DNA of 64,000 nucleotides from Ignavibacteriales bacterium (GCA_016709155.1 JADJEI010000013.1:868001-932000); one strand, 5' to 3'. Counted from the stretch's first letter, positions 48,146 to 56,848 are shown. Numbers and translations: made by a program. Notes: generated by a model from the sequence alone, not told the origin.

Positions 48146-48534
48146 ATGAAATTAATTTTGTTGTTCTTTTTTATGTTAATAAATTTATCGGCTCAAGAAT
48201 TCCTACCCCCTCCAGTAGAAATCTATGTTTGGCAGCAGGATAATATATATTCTGCTCCAGTTGAATATCACTTCGATGCTCAATCAATCGTATGAGACCA
48301 AAATCATAACATCAATATTATAGACCCCGTAGATGGTGATGATATTATTATTACAAAGTTTTTCATATAAGGTAATATGTTGACTTCAAGTAACGGAGGA
48401 TGGCATTTTATTATATCTAATAGCGGCGGTAGCAGTTCACAAGGCTATGAATACCCTGTTATAGGGTATGGATTATATAAGGTATACACAATACAAAGTC
48501 CCGAATATTATTTTGAATATAATCAATTGTTCCA
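48146..48534 (+). pseudogene. Secreted partner gene, cassette copy 1, truncated
   Basis: ATG 48146 with a signal peptide (F-F-F-M-L-I-N-L-S-A-Q) and 49 codons to a TGA at 48293. The same frame goes on to a TAA near 48368 and then open reading up to the motif Y-Y-F-E-Y-N, equal to Y-Y-F-D-Y-R-D-C in copy 3. There the sequence joins directly to the copy 2 terminator, so the rest of the gene and its T9SS domain are missing. Two in-frame stops and the deletion make it a dead gene. Confidence 0.7.
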
Positions 48535-48623
48535 GGGCTGTTCAGAAATGGGCAGCCTTTTTTATTAGTTGACATTTCATTTCTTTGTGCTTAAGTTTCA
48601 AACAAAAATATTTAGGGATAAAA
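48535..48623 (+). promoter_or_regulatory. Terminator-promoter-leader module, copy 2
   Basis: GGGCTGTTCAGAAATGGGCAGCCTTTTTT, TTATTAGTTGACA and TTTCAAACAAAAATATTTAGGGATAAA, matching copy 1 closely. It ends the truncated upstream gene and starts copy 2. Confidence 0.65.
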
Positions 48624-48625
48624 AT

Positions 48626-49942
48626 ATGACAGTAAAAAATCATCTGTTCAAAAACTCTCGGCCCCTAAAGTATTTTATCTTTAGTCTTAGTTGTGTTGTT
48701 TTTGCAGTGATATTAACAAGCTGCGAACAAAACCCCACCGCCCCAAACGAACCGCCAAAACCTTACGGCTACCAGGAAGATATTTACTGGCCCAGCCTTG
48801 CAGATAGCCCCTGGCCTATGAATCATCACGATCCTCAGAGTACAGGCAGGAGTAAATATTTTGGTCCTAGTATCGGTACAATTGAGTGGATTGTTGATAG
48901 CGTAATCATTATGAGTTCGATCTCCATTGGGATAGACTCGTCAATATATTTACCATCACAATCAAGTGCTCATAACGGCTTTTTTTCGTTCAGCCCCAAA
49001 GGTGAATTAAATTGGAAACTTAGTGTACCTGAGGATATTATATTTTCATATGATGTCTCAACACCATTAGCGGCAGCAGATGGCACTATCTATTTTACAG
49101 GTGGCTTATATGGTGCAATTTATGCAATTAATCCCAATGGTAGTATTAAATGGGAATTTCATCCTGAGAGTTCAATTTATCAAACAGGAATAAATTTAGG
49201 TTTAGATGGAACTATTTATTTTATAACTGTGAATAAAGAGTTGTTTGCTCTCGACCATAATGGGGGTTTAAAATGGACTTTCAAAAATGATGATTTCTTC
49301 AGCGGTCTTGGTTCCGTCCTTTCTTTTTCTCCTGATGGTAGGACCCTGTATATACTTGGTAAATCAATTTCGTTGTATTCATTTGATATCCAATCTCAAT
49401 CTATAAATTGGACATTCGGAACCGAAACTCTGTATGCTGCACCAATTGTTGATGATGAGGGAAATATATATATACAATCTGCCTCACCGGATTTCAATAA
49501 TGGCATCAACTCTCTATTTTGTTTGAAACCGGATGGAAGTGTCAAATGGTCATTCGCGCACAACAATCCTCAAATGGATCAATCCTATGGCTATGCAGAA
49601 GGAACAATTGATAAGTTGGGTAATATTTATTTCGCCTTTGATACTCTTTATTCTTTAAATTATTTGGGTCAGTTAAACTGGAAGATCCCTTTGAATGGTT
49701 TTACAGCGTCACCTTTAATATGCGATGCAAATGGAACAGTTTATATTAGCGTTTCTACTGTGGAATCGTATGCACTTAGTGAAATTATTGCGGTAGATAG
49801 TGATGGCAATTTTTTATGGAAAGTACCGATATCATCAATTTCTCCACTTGGAGATGTACTTGGTCTTTCACCAGCACTAAATAATGATAGAAGACTTTTT
49901 GTTCCAACATTTAAACAATATAGATTTTTTGTAATTAAATAA
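48626..49942 (+). CDS. PQQ-like beta-propeller lipoprotein, cassette copy 2
   Basis: 438 residues from ATG 48626; a longer frame from 48569 starts inside the promoter module and is rejected. The lipobox is I-L-T-S-C. The block N-P-T-A-P-N-E-P-P-K and Y-W-P-S-L-A-D-S-P-W-P-M-N-H-H-D equals copies 1 and 3. Blades such as G-S-I-K-W-E-F and G-G-L-K-W-T-F follow. Beyond residue 80 it differs strongly from copies 1 and 3. A partner gene follows after 14 bases, behind CAGGAG. The function is unknown; an outer-membrane lipoprotein facing the surface or periplasm is inferred. Confidence 0.83.
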   Translation: MTVKNHLFKNSRPLKYFIFSLSCVVFAVILTSCEQNPTAPNEPPKPYGYQEDIYWPSLADSPWPMNHHDPQSTGRSKYFGPSIGTIEWIVDSVIIMSSISIGIDSSIYLPSQSSAHNGFFSFSPKGELNWKLSVPEDIIFSYDVSTPLAAADGTIYFTGGLYGAIYAINPNGSIKWEFHPESSIYQTGINLGLDGTIYFITVNKELFALDHNGGLKWTFKNDDFFSGLGSVLSFSPDGRTLYILGKSISLYSFDIQSQSINWTFGTETLYAAPIVDDEGNIYIQSASPDFNNGINSLFCLKPDGSVKWSFAHNNPQMDQSYGYAEGTIDKLGNIYFAFDTLYSLNYLGQLNWKIPLNGFTASPLICDANGTVYISVSTVESYALSEIIAVDSDGNFLWKVPISSISPLGDVLGLSPALNNDRRLFVPTFKQYRFFVIK

Positions 49943-49956
49943 TACAGGAGAGTGTG

Positions 49957-51158
49957 ATGTTTTTAAATTTCGATATTACCTGCTTGTTTTATTGTTTGCC
50001 TCAACTTTTCAAATTCTATCACAAGAATCAGAATTTCAACTAGAAATCTTTACGCTTACAACTGGATTTGGAGAATATGATGTAACGCGATTCAGATTGG
50101 ATCCTTTGGGTGAAGTCTATTGTACGGATAGTTATTCCAACTATTTTCACGTTCCTAACGAAAGGAATACCATAGCATTAGAAGAGGTTACAGGCAATAA
50201 CAGCGGTGGATATTTAGGACTTCAAATATGCTTTAATGATGATTCTGATTATGGAAAATTTTGGTTAGGATTGTATAAATTTTCCATTCAATATTTTAAT
50301 GGGGGTGAGTGGATTGATTATTTCCATTTTTATATAGACTATAGGGATTGTTGGTATGGTAGATCTGGAATTGGAGGCTGTAACTCGAGTGATATTGTTA
50401 TTAAATATGATAATAATCTTGGCAAAACTTTTTGGGCATACGGCATACCTACACCCAATACTCAGTATACTGAATTAACACAGAATGAAGTATTGAATTG
50501 GTGGGAAGCTAATGAATGTGATTCACATTGTGTAGAAGATTTTGAATCTATAATATTTCCTCAGTTAGAAAATGTAATTATAAACCAGCAGAACCATGTT
50601 CAATTAAACTGGTCGGAGCCCGATCCCGCTTATGATATTGTTACAAACTATCAAGTTTGGAGAATGATGTTTTCGGGTAGATATGCCGGTCAGTTCAAAT
50701 TGCGCACAACTGTAAGCTCAGGTGTTACTTCTTACACAGATTTATCACTCGATATTACTCAAAACCAGAATGGTGAGTTACTCCAATACAAAGTTGTTGC
50801 GCTGTTCCAAAGCAAACCTGATGAGCCATCGAATATTCAAAAAATAAGATTTTATTTTAACGAGGAAAAAAATGTTTTCGAAGTTAATCAGACTATGGAT
50901 TTTGAATTATCTCAAAATATTCCCAACCCCTTCAACCCAAGCACAAGTATTAGCTATTCAATTCCTGAAAATGCTTTTGTTACTTTGAAGATTTATGATG
51001 TACTTGGAAATGAAGTTGAGGTTTTAATTAACGAGCAGAAAGAGTCGGGCAATTATCAAATAGACTTTAATGCAAGCGAACTTTCCAGCGGAATTTATTA
51101 TTACACATTAACCGCAGGAAATTTTACAAGCACGAAGAAGATGATCCTGGTGAAGTAA
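49957..51158 (+). CDS. T9SS-secreted partner protein, cassette copy 2
   Basis: About 400 residues. The longest frame starts at TTG 49992, but ATG 49957 stands behind CAGGAG; adding a T to the run of five at 49960-49964 would give M-F-F-K-F-R-Y-Y-L-L-V-L-L-F-A-S as a signal peptide. The middle part has Y-F-H-F-Y-I-D-Y-R-D-C-W-Y, then a fibronectin-like part (L-N-W-S-E-P-D-P-A), and a T9SS type A tail (N-P-F-N-P-S-T-S-I-S-Y to K-K-M-I-L-V-K). It is the only apparently whole partner in the array. Role unknown, presumably surface-exposed together with the lipoprotein. Confidence 0.78.
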
Positions 51159-51191
51159 AAGCCTCACCCGAACCCCGCTAAGCGGGGCAAG

Positions 51192-51222
51192 CCCCTCTCC
51201 AAAGGAGAGGGGAGTCTTTTGA
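51192..51222 (+). terminator. Hairpin after the copy 2 partner gene
   Basis: CCCCTCTCCAAAGGAGAGGGG followed by AGTCTTTT forms a strong GC stem. It follows the stop by about 34 bases and may end the transcript ahead of the repeated hairpin. Confidence 0.65.
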
Positions 51223-51239
51223 ATATAATTAATTGTTCT

Positions 51240-51331
51240 AAGGCTGCTCAGAAATGGGCAGCCTTTTTTATTAGTTGACAATGGCAAGCTTTATCCATAA
51301 ATTACAAACAAAAATATTTAAGGGATAAAAA
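51240..51331 (+). promoter_or_regulatory. Terminator-promoter-leader module, copy 3
   Basis: AAGGCTGCTCAGAAATGGGCAGCCTTTTTT, TTATTAGTTGACA and ATTACAAACAAAAATATTTAAGGGATAAA. Differs from copy 1 by a few bases. Confidence 0.65.
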
Positions 51332-51332
51332 A

Positions 51333-52579
51333 ATGACAGCAATAAAGCTTCTGTTCAAAAATCTCGGCCCCTAAAGTATTTTATCTTTAGACTTACTTGT
51401 GTTGTATTTGCAGTGATGTTGACAAGCTGCGAGCAAAACCCCACCGCCCCAAATGAACCGCCCAAACCCCCCGGCTATCAGGAAGATATTTACTGGCCCA
51501 GCCTTGCCGGTAGCCCCTGGCCTATGGAACATCATGACCCACAAAATACTGGGCGAAGTAACATTGTAGGCCCAACCTTTGGTGTCATTGAAAAAATTAT
51601 TGACGATGTTTTTTCAAATACTGGTATTGTCATTAATGGGGACTCAACTATTTATTTTGCTTGTCAGTACGAACTTAAAGCCTATTCATTCTTCGGTAAT
51701 CTTAAATGGAAAATTTCATTTGCTTCAGAAACACTTTCAACCCCAATTATAGGAAATGATGGGACTATTTACGCATTATACTCCGACACGATCAAAGCAA
51801 TAAATCACAATGGTACTATAAAATGGGTGCTTCCAGTACATGCTAAAAATAGTGGAGGCATGAATATTGGGAGAGATGGTACACTGTATTTTTGTGATAG
51901 CGAGGAGCACACTCTTTATGCAGTAAGTAAGTACGGGAAACTATTATGGACAATGAATGACGAAAGAATGATGGGCTGGAACTCGCCAACATTCTCTCCG
52001 GATGGTAATACGATATATTTACCTGGCAATCAAATATCTGTCGTCGCTATCGATATTGAGAACAAAAAAGTTAAATGGGAATTTGGTTCAATAATTAGTG
52101 GCTCGGATTTCCTTGTTGATTCAGACGGAAATATATATTTATATACCGATCAATATGTCGATAATGAACATATATTCGGAATATACTCGCTCAATCAAAA
52201 TGGTTTTATCCGATGGTATCATAGAGATATTAAAAATATTAATAGTGCTTTTACGATGGATGTGAATGGAAACTTAATTTATGGGGTTGATACACTTCAT
52301 TCTTTAAATTATAGCGGAAATCTAAATTGGAGTTTTCCTCTGAATGGATTTGTTGCCGCCAATTCCCTGGTGTGTGATTTTAATTCGAATATTTATGCAA
52401 TTTCCTCTGAATTATTTTCACAAGGATTCTCATTATTCTGTATTGATAAAGCAGGAATTCTAAAATATTCTATTATTTCTACATTCACCGGGTGGATCAC
52501 TAATTCTTCTCCGGCAATAGCATTTAATAGACTAATCATACCCACTGAAGAATCAAATATTGCATATATCATAAAATGA
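51333..52579 (+). pseudogene. PQQ-like beta-propeller lipoprotein, cassette copy 3, 5' frameshift
   Basis: ATG 51333 gives only 12 codons to a TAA because one T is missing at 51362 relative to copies 1 and 2 (AAATTCTCGG there, AAATCTCGG here). After the shift the frame from GTG 51413 carries the lipobox L-T-S-C and blades to 52579. Without the repair, the protein would start just before the Cys and lose its signal helix. Blades include G-N-L-K-W-K-I and G-T-I-K-W-V-L. Either an assembly error in a live gene or a silenced copy. Beyond residue 80 it differs from copies 1 and 2. Confidence 0.75.
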
Positions 52580-52591
52580 AGAAAAAGTAAA

Positions 52592-53779
52592 ATGAAAAAA
52601 ATAAAAAATAATTAAGATAATTTTACCCAAAGTCTTGCTTGGCCAGTCGACGTCGAGATTTTTATAATCATTCAAGGTTTGAATGCCGGCGAAAGTGTAG
52701 GATTCAGAATGGTTGCTCAAGGGGCAGTATGGAAAAGTTTAGGTCTTTGGGAGTTTCAATTAACTAATGAATATCATGATGTTTATTATCCAGGCGAATG
52801 TTTGATCACTGGCAATACGATCGGTAATTGGGCTTACGGCAATAATATTGCCGGTGGAAATTCCTTTAATCAACATACTATTGGTTATTCATTGTATCGT
52901 TTAGAAGTTTATAATAACTATTGTGAATTTTTCCCAACCGTTTATTATTTTGATTACAGAGATTGTGATTATCCATTACGCACTAGGCCTGATGGGACAC
53001 CCTCACCTAATAGTAATAGCACAGGAGGAAATGACATTTGGATATTATACGATGCCCCCACTACTACCTGTTCTCTCAGTATAGATGGTGCATTAACATA
53101 GCAATTGTTAAATAATAATGCTTATTCTAGTTATTGGGATATCAAAAACAAAAGTACACATTCGCCTTATACCAATTATTTCCCAAGCTACTGGCAAAAT
53201 TGCCTTGCTCTAATTCCGTCATCGGGTAATCACCCCCATCTTGTTTGGGGACCTCATCCTACTTTTAATACTACCCAATACAGAATTTACAGAGCAGTTA
53301 GTAACTACCCCAGAAATCCTCAAGTTCTGAATTATTCCTTGATCACAACCGTAAGCTCTTCAACCTTTGATTATGTAGATTATGCTGTTCTAATTATTCC
53401 AGGCTATCAATATGCTTATTATTATGTAGTTGGATGGGATGGAACTGTTCAATCGGATAAAACAAACTATGTAAGTACACAAGCAGTATTTTATAAACAA
53501 TCAGCTGAGATACCTAACGAATTTAGTATATCCCAAAATTACCCCAACCCATTCAACCCAAGCACAAGCATCAGCTATTCAATTCCGGAAAATGCTTTTG
53601 TTACATTGAAGATTTATGATGTGCTTGGAAATGAAGTTGAGGCGTTAATAAACGAGCAGAAAGAGCCGGGTAATTATCAAATAGATTTTAATGCAAGCGA
53701 ACTTTCCAGTGGAATATATTATTATGCATTGACAGCAGGTAACTTTATAAGCACGAAAAAGATGTCGCTGATTAAATAA
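52592..53779 (+). pseudogene. T9SS-secreted partner, cassette copy 3, in-frame stops
   Basis: ATG 52592 is followed after seven codons by a TAA. The same frame is then open (T-Q-S-L-A-W-P-V-D-V-E-I-F) to a TAG at 53099-53101, and open again to 53779. It shows Y-Y-F-D-Y-R-D-C in the middle and a T9SS type A tail (N-P-F-N-P-S-T-S-I-S-Y to K-K-M-S-L-I-K) very close in DNA to that of copy 2. The signal peptide is missing, replaced by a short basic run. With no shift of frame, the stops are substitutions, so I take it as a real pseudogene rather than a homopolymer error. Confidence 0.72.
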
Positions 53780-53810
53780 CGCCTTCATTTATACAGAAGT
53801 TCGTCGCCAG

Positions 53811-53849
53811 AAAAACCTCCAGGGTTTAGGAAAACTCTGGAGGTTTTTT
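53811..53849 (+). terminator. Terminator at the end of the cassette array
   Basis: AAAAACCTCCAG and CTGGAGGTTTTTT make a 12-bp stem with a T run. Confidence 0.88.
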
Positions 53850-53984
53850 ATCGGAAGTCATCAAAGGTGTGCTAATTCTCCTTCCCAACCGCGGAATTTA
53901 TCTTAACTGTGTCCTTTTTTATCTTATCCGTACTCTAATATTCGTTTTTTGTACGGTTTAGTACTTTCTGGGTGTCAAAGATGT

Positions 53985-54290
53985 TATCAAATCTAAATAA
54001 TTTAATAAATTATATGAATAATAATATGAAATATCTAAATAATATTATCTATTATCTAAATATTATTAAGAATTATTAAAATAATAAATAGTATTATTTA
54101 TATAAATCTATATATTACTTGAATAATAATATATTTAACTTATATATTATTTATTATTATTTGTATAATAGAATAAAATATTTGAGTAATAATTAGAATT
54201 ACTTAAGTATTTTTTATTATACTTCAAATAAAATATTAAATAATTTAGATAATACTTAATATTATCTGCCAGTATTTATAAATTGTGTGC
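53985..54290. other. Extremely AT-rich spacer
   Basis: About 300 bases with over 90 percent A+T, built from AATAAT, ATATT and TAATA words without a fixed period. No open frame. It lies between the cassette array and the unknown gene at 54319. It could be a nucleoid-protein binding or easily melted site; nothing in it tells which. Confidence 0.75.
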
Positions 54291-54318
54291 GTTAATACTA
54301 AACTAATGAGGATTTTTT

Positions 54319-54951
54319 ATGCCAAAGCAGGACTATATACCAAAATTAAAGCCCAAACTTTTCACGTGGGTTAAATCTTTTCTGACAAACTTTCCCACGC
54401 TTGCCCCCGGGCTTGGAATTTCTGCCCCCTCCGTTACCGATTTAACAAACCGTCTTAACGATTACCTGACCGCTTACACCGAAATGATAAGTCTGCGTGC
54501 AACCTACCACGCCAAAGTCGCCGAAGTGAAATTGAAACGCAAGCACGCCATCTCCGAAGTGGGTGGGGTAAGGTCAATTGTGAAAATTATGAAGGCGAGC
54601 AGTGCCTACACCCTTGCAGTAGGAGAAAGTTTACAAGTCGAGCTTGATGCGCCTGTGCCGGATAGGAACAATATGCAGCCGCGCTTTAAGGCAGAGGTGG
54701 ATGCAAATAGGATTGTAAAATTATTTTATAAGAAAGGAATTGCCAGCGGAGTGAATGCGTATTGCCGACGCGAAGGCGAAAAAGATTTTATTTTTATCGG
54801 GACCGATAGTATAAGTCCTATGCTTGATCCCCGCCCCAACCTAACCGATCAGCCTGAGGAAAGAGAGTATTATTTAATTTATGTAATTGACGATGTCCAG
54901 GTTGGAAAGAAATCGCCCATCCTAAAGGTTACGGTTGACAAGAAGGGGTAG
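54319..54951 (+). CDS. Unrecognised conserved-looking protein with fibronectin-like end
   Basis: 210 residues, no signal peptide. The N-terminal half is helical and charged (V-T-D-L-T-N-R-L-N-D-Y-L-T-A-Y, Y-H-A-K-V-A-E-V-K-L-K-R-K). The C-terminal half looks like a small beta sandwich (Y-C-R-R-E-G-E-K-D-F-I-F-I-G, Y-Y-L-I-Y-V-I-D-D-V-Q-V-G). I recall similar unnamed proteins of about 200 residues in Bacteroidota, but cannot name a family. Its base composition is clearly richer in G+C than the spacer before it. ATG 54319 is preceded by GAGGATT. It has its own terminator. Confidence 0.7.
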   Translation: MPKQDYIPKLKPKLFTWVKSFLTNFPTLAPGLGISAPSVTDLTNRLNDYLTAYTEMISLRATYHAKVAEVKLKRKHAISEVGGVRSIVKIMKASSAYTLAVGESLQVELDAPVPDRNNMQPRFKAEVDANRIVKLFYKKGIASGVNAYCRREGEKDFIFIGTDSISPMLDPRPNLTDQPEEREYYLIYVIDDVQVGKKSPILKVTVDKKG

Positions 54952-54980
54952 TATTTTTTGAATTCATTAATTTTAATTAG

Positions 54981-55013
54981 AAACCTTCGAGGGTTAGGAA
55001 AACCTCGAAGGTT
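54981..55013 (+). terminator. Terminator after the unknown gene
   Basis: AAACCTTCGAGG and CCTCGAAGGTTT form a 12-bp stem, followed by GTTT. As the stem is symmetric it may serve the convergent gene at 55035 as well. Confidence 0.82.
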
Positions 55014-55034
55014 TGTTTAGTGAATATAAATTAC

Positions 55035-55385
55035 TCATTCAACTTGTTTGTTCATTTTCCTCGAAAGAATATTTGCAAGAATAAACCCCATCCCTGAAAA
55101 TGTGAACAAAGAGAACGGCACCCAGTATTCTTTTGTTGTATTATCTTCAAGCATCAATCCAAAGCCTAAACCAAGCCCGAAGAATAGGATCACAATACCT
55201 ATCTTCATCATTACATAAGGGTCTTTCTTTTCGCGGAAATATTCCCTCACATCCTCGGCTGATAAACCTTTGTCAATCAATGCTTGCTTTTCTTTAGAAC
55301 GAAGATAAAATACAGTGACCAAAACCAATCCAGTTACCACTGCAAATACAATCGGTATAAAAACCGCAATTACTTCTTCTCTCAT
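55035..55385 (-). CDS. Small membrane protein, DUF6249-like
   Basis: 116 residues with three membrane helices (about 7-28, 58-78, 88-105). Between helix 1 and 2 is a soluble charged loop with K-E-K-Q-A-L-I-D-K-G-L-S-A-E-D-V, which I recall as a mark of DUF6249-type proteins found beside ECF sigma genes in Bacteroidota. It is divergent from the sigma gene 215 bases away and probably shares its control. ATG 55385 is preceded on its strand by AAGGAGC. Confidence 0.7.
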   Translation of the reverse strand: MREEVIAVFIPIVFAVVTGLVLVTVFYLRSKEKQALIDKGLSAEDVREYFREKKDPYVMMKIGIVILFFGLGLGFGLMLEDNTTKEYWVPFSLFTFSGMGFILANILSRKMNKQVE

Positions 55386-55518
55386 TTTATTGCTCCTTAT
55401 TTTAAGTTAAATAAATTTTTATTTCTTCTGATAGATAAGACAAAGGATAAAGCAAACAGGTTACAAATTATTTTTTTACTCGTTCTTTAGTTAAGGGCTA
55501 AAGTCACTTCTGGTAAAC

Positions 55519-55558
55519 CTTCTTTCCTTCCTATCAAGGAAAGAAGATTGTATATTTG
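55519..55558 (+). promoter_or_regulatory. Inverted repeat and -7 box ahead of the ECF sigma gene
   Basis: CTTCTTTCCTT (55519-55529) and AAGGAAAGAAG (55536-55546) are perfect 11-base arms around a six-base loop. TATATTTG, a Bacteroidetes -7 box, follows at 55551-55558. The arms cover the position of a -33 element, so a regulator bound there would control the promoter. The role is inferred. Confidence 0.55.
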
Positions 55559-55599
55559 TCGTTGTAACCGGTCATAGTTTCTATAAGTCTAATAGGAAA

Positions 55600-56166
55600 A
55601 TGAAAAACATCACCGACATCGAAGTAATAGAATCCGTCCTTAAAGGAAATCAAAACGACTTTGCTTTATTGATAGATAGATATAAAAACAAAGCCTTCTC
55701 AATGCTGAAAAGAATGCTGCGTAACGATTCTGATGCTGAAGAGGTTTTGCAGGATTGTTTTTTGAAAGCATACAAGGCGTTAAATAATTTCAATGGTGAT
55801 GCAAAATTTTCAACCTGGTTTTACAGGATAGTTTATAACACAGCGTTGACAAAACTATCTTCAAAGAAAAGAAAAATAGAATCAGAGATGACTTCGATAG
55901 ATGAGCATTATGATATAGCGGATAACAGTATAAATATTTCAGAACAGTTCAGTGATTCAACCGAACTGATAAACAAAATGATTGAGAAACTTCCACCATC
56001 CTATTCAACAGTGATAAATTTATTTTATATGGAAGAAATGAGCTGTGAAGAAATAAGCAAAGTGATGAATACTTCTGTGTCAAATGTAAAAGTAATGCTG
56101 CACCGTTCAAGAAGCGCTCTTAAGGATATCATCATAAAAAAGAATTTAATACCGGAGTTGTTGTAA
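55600..56166 (+). CDS. ECF-type RNA polymerase sigma factor
   Basis: 188 residues. Region 2 is at about 20-90 (D-A-E-E-V-L-Q-D-C-F-L-K-A-Y, F-S-T-W-F-Y-R-I-V-Y-N) and region 4 at about 125-180 (Y-M-E-E-M-S-C-E-E-I-S-K-V-M-N-T-S-V-S-N-V-K). No region 1.1 or 3, as expected for ECF factors. It redirects RNA polymerase to envelope or stress genes. Its stop codon overlaps the start of the anti-sigma gene by one base, so the two are made together. Promoter described separately. Confidence 0.95.
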   Translation: MKNITDIEVIESVLKGNQNDFALLIDRYKNKAFSMLKRMLRNDSDAEEVLQDCFLKAYKALNNFNGDAKFSTWFYRIVYNTALTKLSSKKRKIESEMTSIDEHYDIADNSINISEQFSDSTELINKMIEKLPPSYSTVINLFYMEEMSCEEISKVMNTSVSNVKVMLHRSRSALKDIIIKKNLIPELL

Positions 56167-56684
56167 TGAAAGTAACAGAAGAAATATTGAACAAATATAT
56201 TGACGGCGAACTAGAACCGGAAGTATTGGAAGAGTTGAATGAACAACTCGTAAAATCAAAAGAAGACTTGGAAAGATTACGCGCTCTACAAGCACTTCAT
56301 AGAAGTCTTTCAAAAATAAAACCTGAAGAAACGCCAGCGGATTTTACACGTGCCGTAATGTTCAGGATAAATAAAAAGAGTAAGACGGGCAATGAACAGA
56401 AGTTTTTTATAGGAATTATATCGTCCGTATTCGTTTCGTTTTCGATAGCAATAGCGGGCTATGTTTTATACTTGATTGCATCCACTTCAACTACAACAAA
56501 TCAAATGGGGGAGGCGTTTACGATTGTTAAATCTTACACTCAAATTGTTACCAATCCCCTGGAGAAATTATTCAGTGGAATTAATATGACAATAATAGGT
56601 TCAATACTTTCTATGACAATACTCGGAAGTGCATATTATTTCTTCGAGACTTTTAAGAGAATTAAAAATAATATCACTTCTTAA
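56166..56684 (+). CDS. Membrane anti-sigma factor
   Basis: 172 residues. The N-terminal 70 residues are helical and acidic (I-D-G-E-L-E-P-E-V-L-E-E-L-N-E) like a zinc-less anti-sigma domain; the H-x3-C-x2-C zinc motif is absent. A membrane helix is near 80-105 and another near 140-158. It should hold the sigma factor of the preceding gene at the membrane until a signal releases it. The identification rests mainly on the overlap with the sigma gene. Confidence 0.8.
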   Translation: MKVTEEILNKYIDGELEPEVLEELNEQLVKSKEDLERLRALQALHRSLSKIKPEETPADFTRAVMFRINKKSKTGNEQKFFIGIISSVFVSFSIAIAGYVLYLIASTSTTTNQMGEAFTIVKSYTQIVTNPLEKLFSGINMTIIGSILSMTILGSAYYFFETFKRIKNNITS

Positions 56685-56819
56685 AAAACCGAATATTATT
56701 TCAACTCAGTGGTTGTTTATGTCCGTTAGTTATCGAATATCAGCGTTATTACTTGTAACTGCCTCTCTTCTTTTTCAGAGAGATTGATTCCGCCCTCCTA
56801 AATTTACTTTCCTGTTTCG

Positions 56820-56827
56820 TATATTTG
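56820..56827 (+). promoter_or_regulatory. -7 box TATATTTG before the ybjQ-like gene
   Basis: Exact TATATTTG 21 bases before the ATG at 56849; no good -33 TTTG at the right distance. Confidence 0.45.
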
Positions 56828-56848
56828 AAATAAAAAAAGGAAACTAAA

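Noticed and set aside
48293..48295. TGA in the copy 1 partner as a selenocysteine codon
   Set aside because: No SECIS-like hairpin directly after it, a second stop (TAA) soon follows in the same frame, and the gene lacks its 3' half.
48569..48625. Extended N-terminus of cassette copy 2 lipoprotein
   Set aside because: It would be translated from the promoter/leader module shared by all copies; the lipoprotein signal starts at 48626.
53985..54290. Replication origin in the AT-rich block
   Set aside because: No clear cluster of DnaA boxes and no dnaA, dnaN or parAB genes nearby; AT content alone is not enough.
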